Part shown: piece by piece, positions 16,628 to 24,364 of the stretch
How positions within the stretch are numbered: position 1 is the stretch's first letter
How the letters are laid out: each line of letters begins with the position of its first letter
Source: Sphingomonas gellani
GTDB taxonomy: Bacteria; Pseudomonadota; Alphaproteobacteria; Sphingomonadales; Sphingomonadaceae
Assembly: GCF_900110035.1 (NCBI RefSeq)
Contig: NZ_FOCF01000014.1
Coordinates: 1-38,081, forward strand
DNA length: 38,081 bases
Direction of reading: 5' to 3'
Translations under genes and position numbers: made by a program
The notes under the pieces: model-generated
The model's database searches: none
What the model was told of the DNA's origin: nothing
The model's input: only the letters and a program-made list of their open reading frames with translations

Positions 16628-16630
16628 CCC

Positions 16631-17305
16631 ATGTACGCCGAAGGACAGACGCTGGGCCAATGCCTCTCAGATGCGGACGGCATCATACTTGCGGCGGATG
16701 CGACGTTTCTCGATCTGCTCGGCCGCGATGCGAAGGAGGTTGCCGGGCGTCACGCCATGGAATTCACCTTTGCCCCGGATCGGACGGTCAACGCCCCCAT
16801 GCTCGAACGGCTGGGACGCGAGGATATCCCCTTCACCATCACGAAGCGCTTTGTACGCGCCGACGGGACGTTGTTGTGGGTCACCAACCACGTCGCGGCC
16901 GTCAGCGACGGGACCGGTCTGCGTCGGATCATCGCAACCAGCCGGCAGGTGGAAAGTCCCATCACCGTCGGCCTGATCGGGCGCAATCTGGCGGCCGCAA
17001 GGCGCCAGTTACGCGATCTGGACCGGGCGAAGCGGGCGTTCGGCGCCGACCTGATCGTCTCGCCGCCCTGGGAACTGTTGCTGCAACTCTATCTGGCCGA
17101 GGTGGAGGGCGAGCCGATCAGCAGCGAGGACTTGTCCGACCGCGTGCATCTGACGATCGACATGACGCTACGCTGGCTGGAAGTGTGCCGGATGCGCGGC
17201 TTGATCGAGACGGAGGACGACGCCCCAATCGCCCCGGACGGCCTGGTGCGGGTCACGCTGCAATGCCAGACGATGCTGGACGGGGTGCTCGCCGCGAAGG
17301 GCTGA
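16631..17305 (+). CDS. PAS domain / winged-helix regulator
   Basis: A 224-residue cytoplasmic protein. The N-terminal part (about 8-110) has a PAS fold pattern (DADGIILAADATFLDLLGRDAKEVAGR, then FVRADGTLLWVTNHVAAVSD). There is no LOV-type GxNCRFLQ motif, so a flavin photosensor is unlikely. A linker leads to a C-terminal MarR-like winged helix (about 140-224: PPWELLLQLYLAEVEGEPIS, TLRWLEVCRMRGLIE). This looks like a one-component sensor-regulator; the ligand is unknown. No ribosome binding site is seen, and an inverted repeat occupies that position. Three inverted repeats upstream suggest autoregulation. It lies just before metX but with a 72-bp gap. Confidence 0.75.
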   Translation: MYAEGQTLGQCLSDADGIILAADATFLDLLGRDAKEVAGRHAMEFTFAPDRTVNAPMLERLGREDIPFTITKRFVRADGTLLWVTNHVAAVSDGTGLRRIIATSRQVESPITVGLIGRNLAAARRQLRDLDRAKRAFGADLIVSPPWELLLQLYLAEVEGEPISSEDLSDRVHLTIDMTLRWLEVCRMRGLIETEDDAPIAPDGLVRVTLQCQTMLDGVLAAKG

Positions 17306-17377
17306 TCCGCCCGGCCCGTCGCAAAGCGGGCGCGCGTGTTTGACCGGCGGCGCACGGACGCTAGACGCTCAGGCACG

Positions 17378-18511
17378 ATGATCCACGACCAGCGCTTCGG
17401 CCTTCAGCGCCACGTCGCCCTGCCCGGGCCGCTTCTGCTGGACGGGGGCGGCCGGCTGTCGCCCGTCGAGATCGCGTACGAAACCTATGGTGCGCTCAGG
17501 CCGGACGGCGGCAACGCGGTGCTGGTCTGCCACGCGCTGACCGGCGACCAGCATGTCGCCAGCGAGCATCCGCGCACGGGCAAGCCCGGGTGGTGGACGC
17601 GCATGGTCGGCGAGGGAAAGCCGATCGACCCGTCCCGGCACTTCGTCATCTGTGCCAATGTGCTCGGCAGCTGCATGGGATCGTCGGGTCCGGCCAGCGC
17701 CGATCCGGCCGGCACCGGCCCCTATGCCATGGCGTTTCCGGTCATCACCATCCGCGACATGGTGCGCGCGCAGGCGATGCTGCTGGACCATCTGGGCGTC
17801 GGCACGCTGGCGGCGGTGGTCGGCGGTTCGATGGGCGGGATGCAGGCATTGTCCTGGGCCGCGACCTTTCCCGACCGGGTGCGGTCCTGCGTCGTCATCG
17901 CCTCCACCGCGCGCCACTCGGCGCAGAACATCGCGTTCCATGAGGTGGGGCGCCAGGCGATCATGGCCGATCCGAAATGGCGCGGCGGCGATTACTATGC
18001 GGCCGGTGATCAGCCGGCAGCCGGATTGGCGGTGGCGCGCATGGCGGCGCACATCACCTATCTGTCGGAGGCTGGGCTGACCGAGAAGTTCGGGCGTCGT
18101 CTACAGGCCCGCCCCGACAACCCGACGGGTGCCAAGAGCTTCGGCTTCGACGCGGACTTCCAGGTGGAAAGCTATCTGCGTCATCAGGGCATCCAGTTCG
18201 TGGACCGGTTCGACGCCAATTCGTACCTCTATATCACCCGCGCGCTGGATTATTTCGATCTGGCGGAGGAGCATGGCGGACGCCTTGCCGATGCGTTTCG
18301 GGGCACCGCGACCCGGTTCTGCCTGGTCAGCTTCGACACCGACTGGCTGTATCCCACCGCCGAATCCCGCCGCATCGTGCAGGCGCTGAACGCGGCCGGC
18401 GCGGCGGCCAGTTTCGTGGAGCTGTCCAGCCCCTATGGCCATGACGCCTTTCTGCTCGACACGCCGGGACTGTACCGGGTCGTCGACGGCTTTCTGAAGG
18501 CGGCGGCATGA
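17378..18511 (+). CDS. metX: Homoserine O-acyltransferase MetX
   Basis: Alpha/beta-hydrolase-fold enzyme that acylates homoserine for methionine synthesis. The 377 residues include nucleophile S151 in GGSMGGMQ, D322 in FDTDWLYP and H355 in YGHDAFLLD. The D-to-H spacing equals that in the characterised Haemophilus enzyme. The donor may be acetyl- or succinyl-CoA; MetX proteins include both and I cannot decide from sequence. I start at ATG 17378 with AGG just upstream. An upstream in-frame start at 17336 adds a basic segment without family similarity. The stop overlaps the GNAT gene as ATGA. No riboswitch could be confirmed in the 72-base leader. Confidence 0.94.
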   Translation: MIHDQRFGLQRHVALPGPLLLDGGGRLSPVEIAYETYGALRPDGGNAVLVCHALTGDQHVASEHPRTGKPGWWTRMVGEGKPIDPSRHFVICANVLGSCMGSSGPASADPAGTGPYAMAFPVITIRDMVRAQAMLLDHLGVGTLAAVVGGSMGGMQALSWAATFPDRVRSCVVIASTARHSAQNIAFHEVGRQAIMADPKWRGGDYYAAGDQPAAGLAVARMAAHITYLSEAGLTEKFGRRLQARPDNPTGAKSFGFDADFQVESYLRHQGIQFVDRFDANSYLYITRALDYFDLAEEHGGRLADAFRGTATRFCLVSFDTDWLYPTAESRRIVQALNAAGAAASFVELSSPYGHDAFLLDTPGLYRVVDGFLKAAA

Positions 18512-18945
18512 GCGACCTGACCTATTCCGACGATCCCGCCCGGTTGCAGCGCGACCGGGTGCATGGCTGGCTGGCATCGAGCTACTGGTCGCCAGGCATT
18601 GCGCCGGCGCTGGTCGACCGGGCGATCGCCGGATCGCATCCGCTGGGCGTATATGCCGGCGACCGCCAGGTCGCGTTCGCCCGGATGATCACCGACCATG
18701 CGACCTTCGCGTGGCTGGCCGATGTCTGGGTCGACGAGGATTGGCGCGGGCGCGGCATCGGGCGGCGCATGGTGCAATGGTTCCTGGATCATCCCGATTT
18801 CGCCGGACTGCGCCGCATTGCGCTCGCCACCGCCGATGCGCACGGGGTCTATGCCGCGCTCGGTTTCCAGCCCCTTCTGCGCCCAGGCCGGTACATGGAG
18901 CGACTGTCGCCAGACGCCGCCGCCGCGCTGGCGGCGCAGGGTTGA
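18508..18945 (+). CDS. GNAT family N-acetyltransferase
   Basis: A 145-residue single-domain GNAT protein. The acetyl-CoA pyrophosphate loop is RGRGIG at 80-85, after VWVDEDW. The C-terminal YAALGFQPL strand-helix is also typical. The substrate is unknown. It overlaps metX by ATGA, and metW begins 10 bp after its stop, so all three are probably one operon. Its place between metX and metW, which are often adjacent, hints at a link with methionine or a related amino acid, but this is inference. Confidence 0.88.
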   Translation: MSDLTYSDDPARLQRDRVHGWLASSYWSPGIAPALVDRAIAGSHPLGVYAGDRQVAFARMITDHATFAWLADVWVDEDWRGRGIGRRMVQWFLDHPDFAGLRRIALATADAHGVYAALGFQPLLRPGRYMERLSPDAAAALAAQG

Positions 18946-18955
18946 GGACGCACGC

Positions 18956-19549
18956 ATGAGCCTTCGTCCCGATCTCGCGATCATCGCCGATCATATCGGC
19001 CACCGCGCGCATGTGCTGGACGTCGGCTGTGGCGATGGCGAGTTGATGGCCGCGTTGCGGGACAACAAGCAGGCGGACGCACGCGGGCTGGAGATCGACC
19101 CCGGCAACGTCGCCGCCGCCGTCGCCCGCGGCTTGTCGGTGATCCAGGGCGATGCCGACCGCGACCTGGCCGACTATCCAGACGCCAGTTTCGATTATGC
19201 GATCCTCAGCCAGACGCTGCAGACCGCCCGCGCGCCCGACGTCGTGCTGGACCATCTGTTGCGTATCGGCCGGCGCGCGTTCGTCAGCTTTCCCAACTTC
19301 GCACACTGGCGGGTTCGGCTCAGCCTATTGTGGGGCGGGCGGATGCCGGTCACGGGGCTGCTGCCGGAACAATGGTACGATACGCCCAACATCCACCACG
19401 TCACCATCGACGACTTCCGCGCCTTTCTGAAAGCGCGCGGCATCGCGGTGGAGGGGGCCTGGTTCCTGTCGCGTGGCCGCCGCACCACATCGGCCGCTGC
19501 CAACGCCTTTGCCGAACATGCGGTATTTCTGCTACGCCGCCCGGACTGA
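18956..19549 (+). CDS. metW: Methionine biosynthesis protein MetW
   Basis: A 197-residue protein with a class I methyltransferase fold. Motif I is LDVGCGDGE (21-29), followed by GLEIDP, GDADRDLADYPDASFDYAILSQTLQ and SFPNFAHWRVR, all typical of MetW. In other proteobacteria MetW is needed with MetX for methionine synthesis; its methyl-transfer activity is unproven. The start ATG 18956 has GAGGA 7 bases upstream, overlapping the GNAT stop. The frame is open well upstream but without family similarity. The next gene is the response regulator, 40 bp on. Confidence 0.94.
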   Translation: MSLRPDLAIIADHIGHRAHVLDVGCGDGELMAALRDNKQADARGLEIDPGNVAAAVARGLSVIQGDADRDLADYPDASFDYAILSQTLQTARAPDVVLDHLLRIGRRAFVSFPNFAHWRVRLSLLWGGRMPVTGLLPEQWYDTPNIHHVTIDDFRAFLKARGIAVEGAWFLSRGRRTTSAAANAFAEHAVFLLRRPD

Positions 19550-19562
19550 TCGACAACAGACC

Positions 19563-19587
19563 GGAACCAGATAGCGTCGAGGGGGTT
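19563..19587 (+). promoter_or_regulatory. GGAAC-N17-GTT element, EcfG-type promoter candidate
   Basis: GGAAC (19563-19567) and GTT (19585-19587) are 17 bases apart, matching the core of the alphaproteobacterial general-stress sigma factor EcfG promoter. It lies directly before the response regulator. If used, transcription would start at or near the first codon, giving an almost leaderless message. Such a short motif can occur by chance. Confidence 0.3.
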
Positions 19588-19589
19588 GG

Positions 19590-19997
19590 GTGGCCACTGT
19601 GGCAAAGACGGCTCTTATTGTCGAAGACGAGATCTTCGTGGCGCTCGATCTGGAACGCATCCTCATCGACGCCGGCTATCAGGTCGCAGGAATAGCCGCC
19701 GATCGCGCCAGTGCTCTGGAGGCGGCTCCGCTCGCCAACTTCGCTTTCGTGGACGTCAACCTGCGCGACGGGCCGACCGGGCCGGATATCGCGCAGCGGA
19801 TCGCCGCCGATTACGGGATCAAGGTGGTGTTCGTCACCGCCAACCCGGCACAGATCGGCGATCCGGACGGTGCGCTGGGCTATATCCGCAAACCGTTCAG
19901 CGAGGCCGCGATCCTTGCCGCCGCACGGTTGGCGGATGAGGGACCACCCGTCGCGAATGACGACCTGATCCCCCTACAGGCGTCGAACGCCGGCTGA
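19590..19997 (+). CDS. Single-domain response regulator
   Basis: A 135-residue CheY-like receiver with no output domain. Phosphoacceptor D55 lies in FAFVDVNLRDG; the acidic pair is E12-D13, the switch residue T83 (VVFVTANP) and the conserved lysine K101 in YIRKPF. Such proteins act as phosphate sinks, relays or protein-binding switches, and in sphingomonads they serve HWE-kinase pathways. It lacks the FATGGY-type motif of SdrG-like regulators. GTG 19590 is chosen, with GAGG 7 bases upstream; GTG 19599 is an alternative. It converges on the HWE kinase gene 43 bp away, a likely partner by proximity. Confidence 0.9.
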   Translation: MATVAKTALIVEDEIFVALDLERILIDAGYQVAGIAADRASALEAAPLANFAFVDVNLRDGPTGPDIAQRIAADYGIKVVFVTANPAQIGDPDGALGYIRKPFSEAAILAAARLADEGPPVANDDLIPLQASNAG

Positions 19998-20004
19998 CCG
20001 TCAC

Positions 20005-20024
20005 GCTGGCCGATCATCGCCAGC
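20005..20024. terminator. Hairpin between convergent response regulator and HWE kinase
   Basis: GCTGGC (20005-20010) and GCCAGC (20019-20024) form a 6-bp stem with an 8-base loop in the 43-bp gap between the two stops. No T-run follows on either strand. Position suggests a shared terminator. Confidence 0.4.
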
Positions 20025-20040
20025 CTGATCTTGTGACCGT

Positions 20041-21594
20041 TTACAGCGTGACCGGCTGGCGGCTGAACGAGGCCACCGGCGCATGCACCACGACCTCCAG
20101 CCCGCTCGCGTGCCAGTTGCGGGTCAGCGTTCCGCCCAGCTGACGCACCGTGGACAATTCGATCAACTGCGTGCCGAATCCGGTCTTGCCGGTCGGTTGC
20201 GTGACGACCGGGCCGCCCTCTTCGCGCCAGGTCAGCTCGATCTGGTCACCGTCCCGACGGGTCGCCACCGTGACGCGCCCGTCTGCCGTGGCAAGCGCAC
20301 CGTATTTCGCCGCGTTGGTGGCAAGCTCATGGAAGAACAATGCCAGCGGCGTCGCGGAACGGTCGTCGATCGAAATGTCGGGGCCGGTCACCGCCAGCCG
20401 CTCGCCCGCACCATAGGGCGCGATCAGTTCGCGCAGCAGCCCGTGCAAGCTGTCCTGTCGCGCAGTGGGTCGTGATTGCGGGCTGTGCGGCCGCACGAAG
20501 TCGTGCGCGCGCCCGAGTGCAATGACCCGATCGCGCAGATCGGCCGCGACGCCGGAAAAGTCGGGACGCGCGCGCGCCGCCAGGGTGATGAGCCCGGACA
20601 CCACGGCAAAGATGTTCTTTATCCGGTGCGACAGTTCCTGGCTGACGATCTCCCGCTCGTCCGCCGCCAGCTTCTGTTCGTGAATATCCGTGCACGTCCC
20701 GAACCAGCGGGTGATGTGGCCGTTGGCGTCACGGATCGGCAGCGCTCGGCCCAGCACCCAGCGATAGGTCCCGTCATGATGACGCAGGCGATATTCGATC
20801 TGGTACGGATCGCCCGTCGCCAGCGAGTGCCGCCACCGCGCCCATGCCCGATCCTGGTCCTCGGGATGGAACATGCCGTTCCACGCCTCGCCGTCCGTCG
20901 ACCCCGGTGCCATGCCGGTGAACTCGTACCAGCGGGCGTTGTAGTAATCGTGATAGCCGTCGGGCAGCGTCGACCAGACCATCTGCGGCATGGTGTCGGC
21001 CAGAGTATGGAACCGCGTCTCGCTGTCGCCCAGCGCACGCCGCGCATCATATTCCGCATGCCGCCACGCCGTGGCGTCGCGCGTCTCGCGCAGCCGCGCC
21101 AGCACCGCGGAGGCGAGAGTCGAAAGTCCCTGCCGCTGTAGCGGAGTCAAACCCTCCGGCCGGGGTGATCTGTCGATGACGCACAAGGCGCCCAGCGGAA
21201 CGCCGGCGTCCGTGACCAGCGGCGCCCCGGCGTAGAACCGGATGCCGGGATCGCCCGTCACCAGCGGATTGTCGGCATATCGCGGATCGGCGGACGCATC
21301 GGGCACCACCATGACCTCGCGCCCCAGCATCGCCTCCTGACAGAAGGACTGCTCCCGCGGGGTTTCCGTCACGTCCAGTCCGGTGCGCGCCAGGAACAGC
21401 TGCCGCGCGTCGGTCACTACGCTGACCAGCGCGATCGGCACGCCGCACAGCGCCGCGGCGAAGTCGGTGATCTGCGTCAGGCTGCGCGAGTCGTTCAGGC
21501 GCTGAAGGTCATAGGCAGCGATCAGGGCGGCGCGCGCCGCCTCATCGAACGCCCAGTCGCCGGCCCTCATGCCCGCGACACCCGTGTCGCTCAT
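20041..21594 (-). CDS. GAF-PAS-HWE sensor histidine kinase
   Basis: A 517-residue soluble kinase with no membrane segment. Domains in order: GAF (about 40-168, with VSVVTDARQLFLAR and FYAGAPLV), PAS of the PAS_3 type (about 193-310, YYNARWYEFTGM, WVLGRALPI), HWE dimerisation/phosphoacceptor domain with H323 in LSHRIKNIFAVV, and an HWE-type ATPase domain (FFHELATNAAKYGAL, LTWREEGGP, GFGTQLI). The family-defining His, Trp and Glu positions are visible. HWE kinases often feed PhyR-type stress or light responses in alphaproteobacteria. The start overlaps the ssb stop by one base (TGATG), and it faces a single-domain response regulator. The signal is unknown. Confidence 0.92.
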   Translation of the reverse strand: MSDTGVAGMRAGDWAFDEAARAALIAAYDLQRLNDSRSLTQITDFAAALCGVPIALVSVVTDARQLFLARTGLDVTETPREQSFCQEAMLGREVMVVPDASADPRYADNPLVTGDPGIRFYAGAPLVTDAGVPLGALCVIDRSPRPEGLTPLQRQGLSTLASAVLARLRETRDATAWRHAEYDARRALGDSETRFHTLADTMPQMVWSTLPDGYHDYYNARWYEFTGMAPGSTDGEAWNGMFHPEDQDRAWARWRHSLATGDPYQIEYRLRHHDGTYRWVLGRALPIRDANGHITRWFGTCTDIHEQKLAADEREIVSQELSHRIKNIFAVVSGLITLAARARPDFSGVAADLRDRVIALGRAHDFVRPHSPQSRPTARQDSLHGLLRELIAPYGAGERLAVTGPDISIDDRSATPLALFFHELATNAAKYGALATADGRVTVATRRDGDQIELTWREEGGPVVTQPTGKTGFGTQLIELSTVRQLGGTLTRNWHASGLEVVVHAPVASFSRQPVTL

Positions 21595-22151
21595 CAGAAC
21601 GGCACGTCGTCGTCGAGGTCGTCCGCGAAGCCGCCGCCGAAGTTCTGGCCGCGACCGCCGCCGGCACCACCGGAGCCACCGCCGCTGTTCCCGCCGCCGC
21701 GTCCGCCGCCATAGCCGCCGCCACCGCTGCCCCCGCCGAAGTCGTTGCCGCCGCCGAAATCGTCACGACCGCCGCCGCCCTGGCCGCCCTGACCACCGCC
21801 GGGCCCGTCGAGCATGGTCATCACCGATCCCGGCCCCTGCAACACGATCTCGGTCGAATAGCGGTCCTGACCGTTCTGGTCCTGCCACTTGCGGGTCTGC
21901 AACTGGCCCTCGATGTACACCTTCGATCCCTTGCGCAGATAGCGTTCGGCGACCCCGGCCAGCCCTTCGTTGAAGATCGCAATGGAATGCCACTCGGTGC
22001 GCTCCTTGCGCTCGCCGGAGGTGCGGTCCTTCCACGATTCGGATGTGGCGATGCGCAGGTTCACGACCTTGCCGCCATTCTGGAACGACCGCGCTTCGGG
22101 GTCGCGCCCCAGATTGCCGACGATGATGACCTTGTTGACGCTGCCTGCCAT
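21594..22151 (-). CDS. ssb: Single-stranded DNA-binding protein
   Basis: Binds ssDNA as a tetramer in replication, recombination and repair. The 185 residues comprise an OB fold (about 5-112: VNKVIIVGNLGRDPEAR, WHSIAIFNE, YIEGQLQTRKWQDQNG), a long Gly-rich disordered linker and the acidic protein-docking tip DDDVPF at the very C-terminus. It starts at ATG 22151 with GAGGGG close upstream. It follows feoB by only 7 bp and overlaps the HWE kinase start by one base. Placement between an iron transporter and a sensor kinase is unusual for a replication gene. The full OB fold and intact tip indicate a functional chromosomal SSB. Confidence 0.96.
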   Translation of the reverse strand: MAGSVNKVIIVGNLGRDPEARSFQNGGKVVNLRIATSESWKDRTSGERKERTEWHSIAIFNEGLAGVAERYLRKGSKVYIEGQLQTRKWQDQNGQDRYSTEIVLQGPGSVMTMLDGPGGGQGGQGGGGRDDFGGGNDFGGGSGGGGYGGGRGGGNSGGGSGGAGGGRGQNFGGGFADDLDDDVPF

Positions 22152-22158
22152 GTGCCCC

Positions 22159-24009
22159 TCAAAGGCCCGCGGCGACCGCGAGCCAATATGTGATCCCGGC
22201 CATGATGTAGGCGGCGGCGAACAAATAGCCAACCATGAACGCCGGCCACTTCCACCCGTTCGTCTCGCGCCGCGTCACGGCGATGGTGGAGATGCACTGC
22301 GGCGCGAACACGAACCACATCAGGAACGCGAGCGCCGTCGGCAGCGTCCAGCGGCCGCGCAGTTTCTCCGTGATCTTGTCCTCGCCACCGGCGGAGGTGT
22401 CGTCGATCGCGTACACCGTTCCGATCGCGGACACCGCCACTTCACGCGCCGCCATCGCGGGCAGCAGGGCCAATGCGATGTCGCGGTTGAAGCCGATCGG
22501 ACGCACCAGCACCTCGATGCCGTCGCCGATCCGGCCGGCGACCGAGTAATCCACCGGCGAGATGCCGCTGTTCGCCGGCGGCTTGGGGAAGGACAGCAGC
22601 AGCCACAGCACCAGCGTGGTCGCGGCGATGATCGTCCCCGCCCGCTTCAGGAAGATGACCGCGCGCGTCCACAGGCCGATGGCCAGGTCCTTCAGCTGCG
22701 GCATCTGGTATTTGGGCATCTCCATCATGAAGCCAGAAGAGGCGCCCTTCGTGACCGTGCGGCGCAACACCAGCGCCGCGAAATACGCGCCCGCGATCCC
22801 CATCACCAGCAGGCCGAACATCACCAGCCCCTGCAACCGAACGAAGGGCATCACCTCCCGGTTCGGAATCATCGCGCCGATAATCAGGGTATAGACCGGC
22901 CAGCGTGCGGAACAGGTCATCAACGGCGCGATTAGGATGGTGGTCAGCCGGTCCTTTTCATCCTCGATGGTGCGGGTCGCCATGATGCCGGGCACCGCGC
23001 AGGCAAAGGACGACAACAGCGGAATGAACGCCCGCCCCGACAGGCCGACCGTCGCCATCAGCCGGTCCATCAGGAACGCGGCGCGGACCATGTATCCCGA
23101 CGCCTCCAGCACCAGGATGAACAGGAACAGGATCAGGATCTGGGGCAGGAACACGATCACCGCGCCGACCCCGGCAATCAACCCGTCCGCCAACATCGAT
23201 TGCAGGAAGCCGTCGGGCAACGCCGCCTTCACCGCCGCCTCCAGCCACGCGAAGCCGCTATCGATCAGGTCCTGTGGCACCGCGGCCCAGCTGAACACCG
23301 CCTGGAACATGACAAACAGAACCGCGACCAGCAGCATCGGGCCGATCACTGGGTGCAGCGCGATCGAGTCGGCCATGTTGGCCCAGCGGCGCGCTGGCGC
23401 CTCCGACACCACGGCCGACGCCGCGATCTGCCGCGCGCGTCGTTGCAACGCGCCGCCGGTTTCCAGCGTGCGAGGTTCGGCATGCGGGGCGCCGCCGCCG
23501 ATCGTGTCGGTCAATTGCGCCTTCAGATCGTCCAGACCGCGCTTGCGCACCGCGACCGTGGGGATCACCGGCACGCCCAGGTCGCGCGACAGCGCGGCGG
23601 GGTCGAGCACCAGTCCGTCCCGCTCCGCCAGATCGACCATGTTGAGCGCCACCACGACCGGCAGGCCCAGCGCGATCAGTTGCAGTGCGAAGCGCAGGTG
23701 GTTGTCCAGATTGGCCGCGTCAATCACGACCACCAGCGCATCCGGGCGCCGTTCCAGCGACCCCTTGCCGGTGACCACGTCGCGGGTCACGCGTTCGTCG
23801 GGGGACGAGGGCTCAAGGCTATAGGCGCCGGGCAGGTCGACCAGCTCCACCGGGCGACCGTCATCCAGCACCAACCGACCGGACTTCCGCTCCACGGTGA
23901 CGCCGGGATAATTGCCGACCTTCTGCCGCGCGCCGGTCAGCGCGTTGAAAAGCGCGCTCTTGCCGGCATTCGGATTGCCGACGAGCGCCACCAGCGGCGC
24001 CGCATTCAT
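22159..24009 (-). CDS. feoB: Ferrous iron transporter FeoB
   Basis: Inner-membrane Fe(II) transporter with an N-terminal G domain. The 616 residues show G1 GNPNAGKS (11-18), the switch NYPGVTVERKSG, G3 DLPG (58-61) and G4 NMVD (123-126). A helical spacer and many transmembrane helices with two Gate motifs follow (SGRAFIPLLSSFACAVPGIMATR; MAAREVAVSAIGTVYA). It is shorter than E. coli FeoB, as is common in alphaproteobacteria. The start ATG 24009 lies 4 bp after the feoA stop; an upstream start would overlap feoA with an unrelated basic stretch. Confidence 0.96.
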   Translation of the reverse strand: MNAAPLVALVGNPNAGKSALFNALTGARQKVGNYPGVTVERKSGRLVLDDGRPVELVDLPGAYSLEPSSPDERVTRDVVTGKGSLERRPDALVVVIDAANLDNHLRFALQLIALGLPVVVALNMVDLAERDGLVLDPAALSRDLGVPVIPTVAVRKRGLDDLKAQLTDTIGGGAPHAEPRTLETGGALQRRARQIAASAVVSEAPARRWANMADSIALHPVIGPMLLVAVLFVMFQAVFSWAAVPQDLIDSGFAWLEAAVKAALPDGFLQSMLADGLIAGVGAVIVFLPQILILFLFILVLEASGYMVRAAFLMDRLMATVGLSGRAFIPLLSSFACAVPGIMATRTIEDEKDRLTTILIAPLMTCSARWPVYTLIIGAMIPNREVMPFVRLQGLVMFGLLVMGIAGAYFAALVLRRTVTKGASSGFMMEMPKYQMPQLKDLAIGLWTRAVIFLKRAGTIIAATTLVLWLLLSFPKPPANSGISPVDYSVAGRIGDGIEVLVRPIGFNRDIALALLPAMAAREVAVSAIGTVYAIDDTSAGGEDKITEKLRGRWTLPTALAFLMWFVFAPQCISTIAVTRRETNGWKWPAFMVGYLFAAAYIMAGITYWLAVAAGL

Positions 24010-24013
24010 GATG

Positions 24014-24298
24014 TCAGGCGATGGCCGCCACGGACAGGGGCGCCACGTGGATCGTGTCAGCGACCGCACGACGCAGCGCGACGGTCATGCGACCGATGCG
24101 GCATGCGATCGGCCCTCGGCCCAGGCTGGCGCGGTGCAGCACCTCGATCCCGACGCCTTCGTCGAAACCCAGTTCGCGCAGGCGGCGCGCCTCTGCCTCA
24201 GCCAGGCGGTTCCAGTCGATCGACGCCACCGTACCTCGCTGCCGACGGGGCAGCTTTTCGAGGGTCAGCGCAGCGCGGATGGGAGTGGACAGATCCAT
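24014..24298 (-). CDS. feoA: Ferrous iron transport accessory protein FeoA
   Basis: Small SH3-like cytoplasmic protein that assists FeoB. It has 94 residues. The FeoA pattern is visible in LEKLPRRQRGTVASI, RLRELGFDEGVGIEVLHRASLGRGPIACRIG and MTVALRRAVADTIHV. It is the first gene of feoAB. No ribosome binding site precedes ATG 24298, and a Fur-box-like sequence ends only 4 bases upstream, so a very short leader or leaderless transcript is possible. Confidence 0.92.
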   Translation of the reverse strand: MDLSTPIRAALTLEKLPRRQRGTVASIDWNRLAEAEARRLRELGFDEGVGIEVLHRASLGRGPIACRIGRMTVALRRAVADTIHVAPLSVAAIA

Positions 24299-24302
24299 GA
24301 CT

Positions 24303-24321
24303 GCGACTGATTATCAATAAC
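24303..24321 (-). promoter_or_regulatory. Fur-box-like site before feoA
   Basis: GCGACTGATTATCAATAAC (plus strand) matches the 19-bp Fur consensus at 14 of 19 positions by my hand alignment, with a perfect GATAATCA core on the minus strand. It lies directly before feoA, as expected for iron repression of ferrous uptake. The GATAAT within it could also be the -10 box. Confidence 0.5.
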
Positions 24322-24364
24322 TGACCCCGCACGCCAGCCCCAAATGCGTCGCGTTCGCGAAAAC

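Noticed and set aside
15436..17343. 635-codon plus-strand frame across hisC and the PAS gene
   Set aside because: It crosses a divergent promoter region and two well-supported genes, with low-complexity Arg/Gly composition.
17306..17377. Possible SAM-II riboswitch in the metX leader
   Set aside because: Fragments such as GCGCG, TTTGACC and GCTAGAC recall SAM-II, but the spacing between the P1 strand and the GCTA segment is too short and the A-rich stretch is missing. A covariance search with the SAM-II model would decide; a significant hit would overturn this.
21594..21800. Gly-rich repeat region as a possible tandem repeat locus
   Set aside because: The GGN-rich DNA is the disordered Gly linker of SSB, usual for alphaproteobacterial SSB proteins, and ends in the conserved DDDVPF tip.
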